Origin: Cognatishimia activa
Lineage (GTDB): Bacteria > Pseudomonadota > Alphaproteobacteria > Rhodobacterales > Rhodobacteraceae
Assembly: GCF_001458335.1 (NCBI RefSeq)
Contig: NZ_CYTO01000001.1
Location: forward strand, 1 to 35,995
DNA length: 35,995 bases
Direction of reading: 5' to 3'
A program made the translations under genes and the position numbers. Shown piece by piece: positions 32,743 through 35,995 of this stretch; position 1 is the first letter of the stretch; each line of letters begins with the position of its first letter. The notes under the pieces were generated by a model, which saw only the letters and a list, made by a program, of their open reading frames with translations, did not search any database and had not been told where the DNA came from.

Positions 32743-32878
32743 GGTCCACGCTACTTTGAAGCGTGCACCCTCTGGAAACTAACCGCGATGTTCGCCTCGG
32801 TACGGGAACATTTGCGGCTTTTGCGCTATGTGGACACATGTGGCGTACAGAATATGAGCGTATGGGGACACCCATGCA
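32743..32878 (+). promoter_or_regulatory. Structured 5' leader of the str operon
   Basis: Four helices can be drawn. GGTCCACGCT (32743-32752) with AGCGTGCACC (32760-32769) has one mismatch. CCGC-G-ATGTTC (32783-32793) with GAACAT-TT-GCGG (32806-32817) follows. ATGT-GGAC-ACAT near 32828-32839 and ATGGG-GACA-CCCAT near 32863-32876 form two similar small hairpins with GGACA sequences. I recognise no known ribosomal-protein leader, but such structure before rpsL suggests regulation of initiation or antitermination. Confidence 0.5.
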
Positions 32879-32905
32879 TAAATGAGTTAGGAACGGGAAA
32901 CCCCT

Positions 32906-33277
32906 ATGCCAACGATCCAACAGCTGATCCGCAAGCCGCGTCAGCCTAAAATCAAGCGCTCCAAGTCTATGCACCTGGAGCAGTGCCCACAGAAACGCGG
33001 CGTTTGCACACGCGTTTACACAACAACTCCTAAGAAACCGAACTCCGCGATGCGTAAAGTTGCGAAGGTTCGTCTGACCAACGGTTTCGAAGTTATCTCT
33101 TACATCCCAGGTGAATCCCACAACCTTCAGGAACACTCCGTGGTTCTGATCCGTGGCGGCCGTGTAAAAGACCTTCCGGGTGTCCGTTACCACATCCTCC
33201 GCGGTGTTCTGGATACCCAAGGCGTTAAAGATCGTAAGCAACGTCGCTCCAAGTACGGCGCGAAGCGTCCTAAGTAA
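32906..33277 (+). CDS. rpsL: 30S ribosomal protein S12
   Basis: The 123-residue decoding-centre protein has the normal length. [18 protein letters not shown] and [14 protein letters not shown] keep the lysines at the positions mutated in streptomycin-resistant strains, so the allele looks wild-type. It opens the str operon; rpsG follows after 15 bases. Confidence 0.98.
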   Translation: MPTIQQLIRKPRQPKIKRSKSMHLEQCPQKRGVCTRVYTTTPKKPNSAMRKVAKVRLTNGFEVISYIPGESHNLQEHSVVLIRGGRVKDLPGVRYHILRGVLDTQGVKDRKQRRSKYGAKRPK

Positions 33278-33292
33278 GAAGGATATTTATAA

Positions 33293-33763
<471 letters not shown>

Positions 33764-33784
33764 TTCCAAAAGGTATTCTGACCA

Positions 33785-35902
33785 ATGGCACGCGAATATA
33801 CGCTTAACCACTACCGTAACTTCGGTATCATGGCGCACATCGATGCGGGTAAAACAACCTGTTCCGAGCGCATCCTGTACTACACAGGTAAATCCCACAA
33901 CATCGGCGAAGTGCACGATGGTGCGGCGACCATGGACTGGATGGAGCAGGAACAGGAACGTGGTATCACCATCACATCCGCTGCGACCACCACGTTCTGG
34001 GAGCGCACAGAGGACGGCCAAACAGCCGACACTCCTAAGCACCGTCTGAACATCATCGACACTCCGGGCCACGTTGACTTCACCATCGAAGTTGAACGTT
34101 CCCTGGCGGTTCTCGATGGCGCGGTTTGTGTTCTTGACGCAAACGCTGGTGTTGAGCCTCAGACTGAAACCGTTTGGCGTCAGGCTGACCGCTACAAAGT
34201 TCCACGTATCGTGTTCGTTAACAAAATGGACAAGATCGGCGCGGACTTCTTCAACTGCGTTAACATGATCGAAGACCGTACTGGCGCAAACGCTGTTCCA
34301 GTTGGCATTCCTATTGGCGCAGAAACCGAGCTGGAAGGCTTGGTTGACCTCGTGACCATGCAAGAATGGGTCTACGAAGGTGAAGACCTTGGCGCATCTT
34401 GGGACAAACGCGACATCCGCCCTGAACTTCAGGACATGGCGGACGAATGGCGCGGTAAGATGATCGAAGCGGCCGTCGAAATGGACGACGACGCGATGGA
34501 AGCATACCTGGAAGGCGAAGAGCCATCCGTTGAGAAGCTGCGCGAGCTGCTTCGCAAAGGTACACTGGAAATGGCATTCGTGCCTGTTCTGGGTGGTTCC
34601 GCGTTTAAAAACAAAGGTGTTCAGCCGCTGCTGAACGCTGTGATCGACTATCTGCCGTCCCCACTGGACGTTGTTGATTACATGGGCTTCAAACCAGGTG
34701 ACGAAACAGAAACTCGTGACATCGCACGTCGTGCGGACGATGACATGGCGTTCTCTGGTCTGGCGTTCAAAATCATGAACGACCCGTTCGTTGGCTCCCT
34801 GACCTTCACACGTATCTACTCTGGTACGCTGAACAAAGGCGACACCCTGCTGAACTCCACCAAAGGTCGTAAAGAGCGCATCGGTCGTATGATGATGATG
34901 CACTCCAACAACCGCGAAGAGATCACCGAAGCATTCGCAGGTGACATCATCGCTCTGGCAGGTCTGAAAGACACAACAACCGGCGACACACTCTGTGCAA
35001 CCGGCGAACCAGTTGTTCTTGAAACAATGACCTTCCCAGATCCGGTGATCGAGATCGCAGTTGAGCCAAAGACAAAAGCTGACCAAGAGAAAATGTCTCA
35101 GGGTCTGCAGCGTCTGGCGGCCGAAGATCCATCCTTCCGCGTGGAAACTGACCTGGAATCCGGTCAGACCATCATGAAAGGCATGGGCGAACTTCACCTA
35201 GACATCCTGGTGGACCGTCTGAAGCGCGAATTCAAAGTCGAAGCGAACATTGGTGCGCCACAGGTTGCGTATCGTGAGACCATCGGCCACGAAGTCGAGC
35301 ACAGCTACACCCACAAGAAACAGTCTGGTGGTTCTGGTCAGTTTGGTGAGGTTAAACTCATCATCACACCGACAGAGCCAGGCGAAGGTTATTCCTTCGA
35401 ATCCCGCATCGTTGGTGGTTCGGTTCCAAAGGAATACATCCCAGGTGTTGAAAAAGGCATCCAGTCTGTCATGGACAGCGGCCCTCTGGCTGGCTTCCCA
35501 GTGATCGACTTTAAGGTTGCTTTGATCGACGGTAAGTTCCACGACGTTGACTCCTCCGTGCTGGCGTTCGAAATCGCATCCCGTATGTGTATGCGTGAAG
35601 GTATGCGTCTGGCGGGTGCGAAACTGCTGGAACCAATGATGAAAGTCGAAGTTATCACTCCTGAAGAGTATACCGGCGGCATCATCGGCGACCTGACATC
35701 CCGTCGTGGTCAAGTGTCCGGTCAGGAACCACGTGGTAACGCGGTTGCAATCGACGCATTTGTGCCTCTGGCAAACATGTTCGGCTACATCAACACCCTG
35801 CGCTCCATGTCTTCTGGCCGCGCGCAGTTCACCATGCAGTTTGACCACTACGACCCAGTGCCAAACAACATCTCTGAAGAAATCCAGGCGAAATACGCCT
35901 AA
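33785..35902 (+). CDS. fusA: Elongation factor G
   Basis: The 705-residue translocation GTPase has the P-loop AHIDAGKTT (17-25), DTPGHVD (92-98) with catalytic H96, and NKMD (146-149). The later domains show [24 protein letters not shown] and the domain IV/V stretches ([46 protein letters not shown]). Length agrees with the family. It lies 21 bases after rpsG and 55 bases before tuf. Confidence 0.98.
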   Translation: MAREYTLNHYRNFGIMAHIDAGKTTCSERILYYTGKSHNIGEVHDGAATMDWMEQEQERGITITSAATTTFWERTEDGQTADTPKHRLNIIDTPGHVDFTIEVERSLAVLDGAVCVLDANAGVEPQTETVWRQADRYKVPRIVFVNKMDKIGADFFNCVNMIEDRTGANAVPVGIPIGAETELEGLVDLVTMQEWVYEGEDLGASWDKRDIRPELQDMADEWRGKMIEAAVEMDDDAMEAYLEGEEPSVEKLRELLRKGTLEMAFVPVLGGSAFKNKGVQPLLNAVIDYLPSPLDVVDYMGFKPGDETETRDIARRADDDMAFSGLAFKIMNDPFVGSLTFTRIYSGTLNKGDTLLNSTKGRKERIGRMMMMHSNNREEITEAFAGDIIALAGLKDTTTGDTLCATGEPVVLETMTFPDPVIEIAVEPKTKADQEKMSQGLQRLAAEDPSFRVETDLESGQTIMKGMGELHLDILVDRLKREFKVEANIGAPQVAYRETIGHEVEHSYTHKKQSGGSGQFGEVKLIITPTEPGEGYSFESRIVGGSVPKEYIPGVEKGIQSVMDSGPLAGFPVIDFKVALIDGKFHDVDSSVLAFEIASRMCMREGMRLAGAKLLEPMMKVEVITPEEYTGGIIGDLTSRRGQVSGQEPRGNAVAIDAFVPLANMFGYINTLRSMSSGRAQFTMQFDHYDPVPNNISEEIQAKYA

Positions 35903-35910
35903 GCGAAATT

Positions 35911-35934
35911 GGGGCGCGGATCCGTCCGCGTCCC
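35911..35934 (+). promoter_or_regulatory. Hairpin between fusA and tuf
   Basis: GGGGCGCGGA (35911-35920), loop TCCG, and TCCGCGTCCC (35925-35934) give ten pairs with one G-U. It shares its last two bases with the left arm of the next hairpin, so the two structures are mutually exclusive. Without a T run it is more likely a processing or attenuating element than a terminator. Confidence 0.6.
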
Positions 35935-35952
35935 TCCTCAATTGATAGGAGG
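35933..35952 (+). promoter_or_regulatory. Hairpin that sequesters the tuf Shine-Dalgarno
   Basis: CCTCCT (35933-35938) pairs perfectly with AGGAGG (35947-35952), the ideal tuf ribosome site that ends five bases before ATG 35958. The eight-base loop is CAATTGAT. The arrangement could throttle EF-Tu synthesis unless the upstream hairpin or translating ribosomes disrupt it. Confidence 0.55.
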
Positions 35953-35957
35953 CCATT

Positions 35958-35995
35958 ATGGCTAAGGAAAAGTTTGAACGTTCCAAACCGCACTG
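35958..35995 (+). CDS. tuf: Elongation factor Tu, N-terminal start (partial)
   Basis: The first twelve codons read MAKEKFERSKPH, the standard EF-Tu start in alphaproteobacteria, after the AGGAGG ribosome site. The gene continues beyond the window. It is the second tuf of the window and is co-transcribed with fusA. Confidence 0.93.
   Translation, partial: MAKEKFERSKPH

Larger units (their letters stand above)
32430..32905 (+). other. Intergenic region: upstream of the orphan gene, and str-operon promoter and leader
   Basis: I see no gene. Frames of about 80 codons on the + strand at 32408-32742 have no ribosome site or recognisable features. The right half contains a promoter at 32653-32681 and a 218-base leader with four hairpins before rpsL. 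Confidence 0.5.

Overview
The window looks like the chromosome of a marine-type alphaproteobacterium of the family Rhodobacteraceae (Roseobacter group). The evidence is the sequence style of the ribosomal and RNA polymerase proteins, the Tat-exported CpdB, the genes that accompany them, and a backbone order typical of alphaproteobacteria. I cannot fix a genus. The window starts in the last codons of one tuf gene (EF-Tu) and ends in the first codons of a second. Between them runs the classical rif/str superoperon: tuf, tRNA-Trp, secE, nusG, rplK, rplA, rplJ, rplL, rpoB, rpoC, rpsL, rpsG, fusA, tuf, all on the + strand.

The backbone is interrupted at five joints by unrelated genes. (1) Between tuf and tRNA-Trp (about 170-9390) lie an AT-rich HEPN-domain protein, a hairpin-rich stretch with no convincing gene, a mesaconyl-C4-CoA hydratase/CoA-transferase pair, a CBS-domain protein with an ArsB/NhaD-type transporter, a Tat-exported cyclic-nucleotide phosphodiesterase/nucleotidase, and two tandem copies of a small secreted protein. 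(2) Between tRNA-Trp and secE (9470-11500) lie a CatB/Vat-type acyltransferase and a membrane protein with a disordered acidic N-terminus. (3) Between nusG and rplK (12490-16060) lie a beta-barrel-like exported protein, an FMN-dependent L-lactate dehydrogenase behind a palindromic operator candidate, and a membrane fatty-acid desaturase. (4) Between rplA and rplJ (17415-19500) lie an MFS exporter, a divergent MerR regulator with a textbook 19-bp-spacer promoter, and a 47-residue membrane protein. (5) Between rpoC and rpsL (29470-32650) lie a DMT transporter, a rhamnosyltransferase-like protein and two AT-rich orphan genes.

The backbone genes form short transcription units rather than one operon. 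Rho-independent terminators follow tuf, nusG, rplA and rpoC. Promoter candidates precede tRNA-Trp, rplK, rplJ and rpsL, the last being TTGACA-17-TATACG. Several leaders and spacers carry strong hairpins: the tuf 3' UTR, secE-nusG, the rplK leader, the rplJ leader, rplL-rpoB, the 218-nt rpsL leader and the fusA-tuf spacer. In the fusA-tuf spacer the Shine-Dalgarno of tuf can pair with a complementary hexamer just upstream. These are the likely sites of ribosomal-protein and growth-rate control.

I see no CRISPR array, insertion sequence, transposase, integrase or phage gene. The most novel-looking material is the HEPN gene with its structured non-coding neighbour, the structured leaders and 3' UTR, the MerR/MFS switch and the tandem small secreted proteins.
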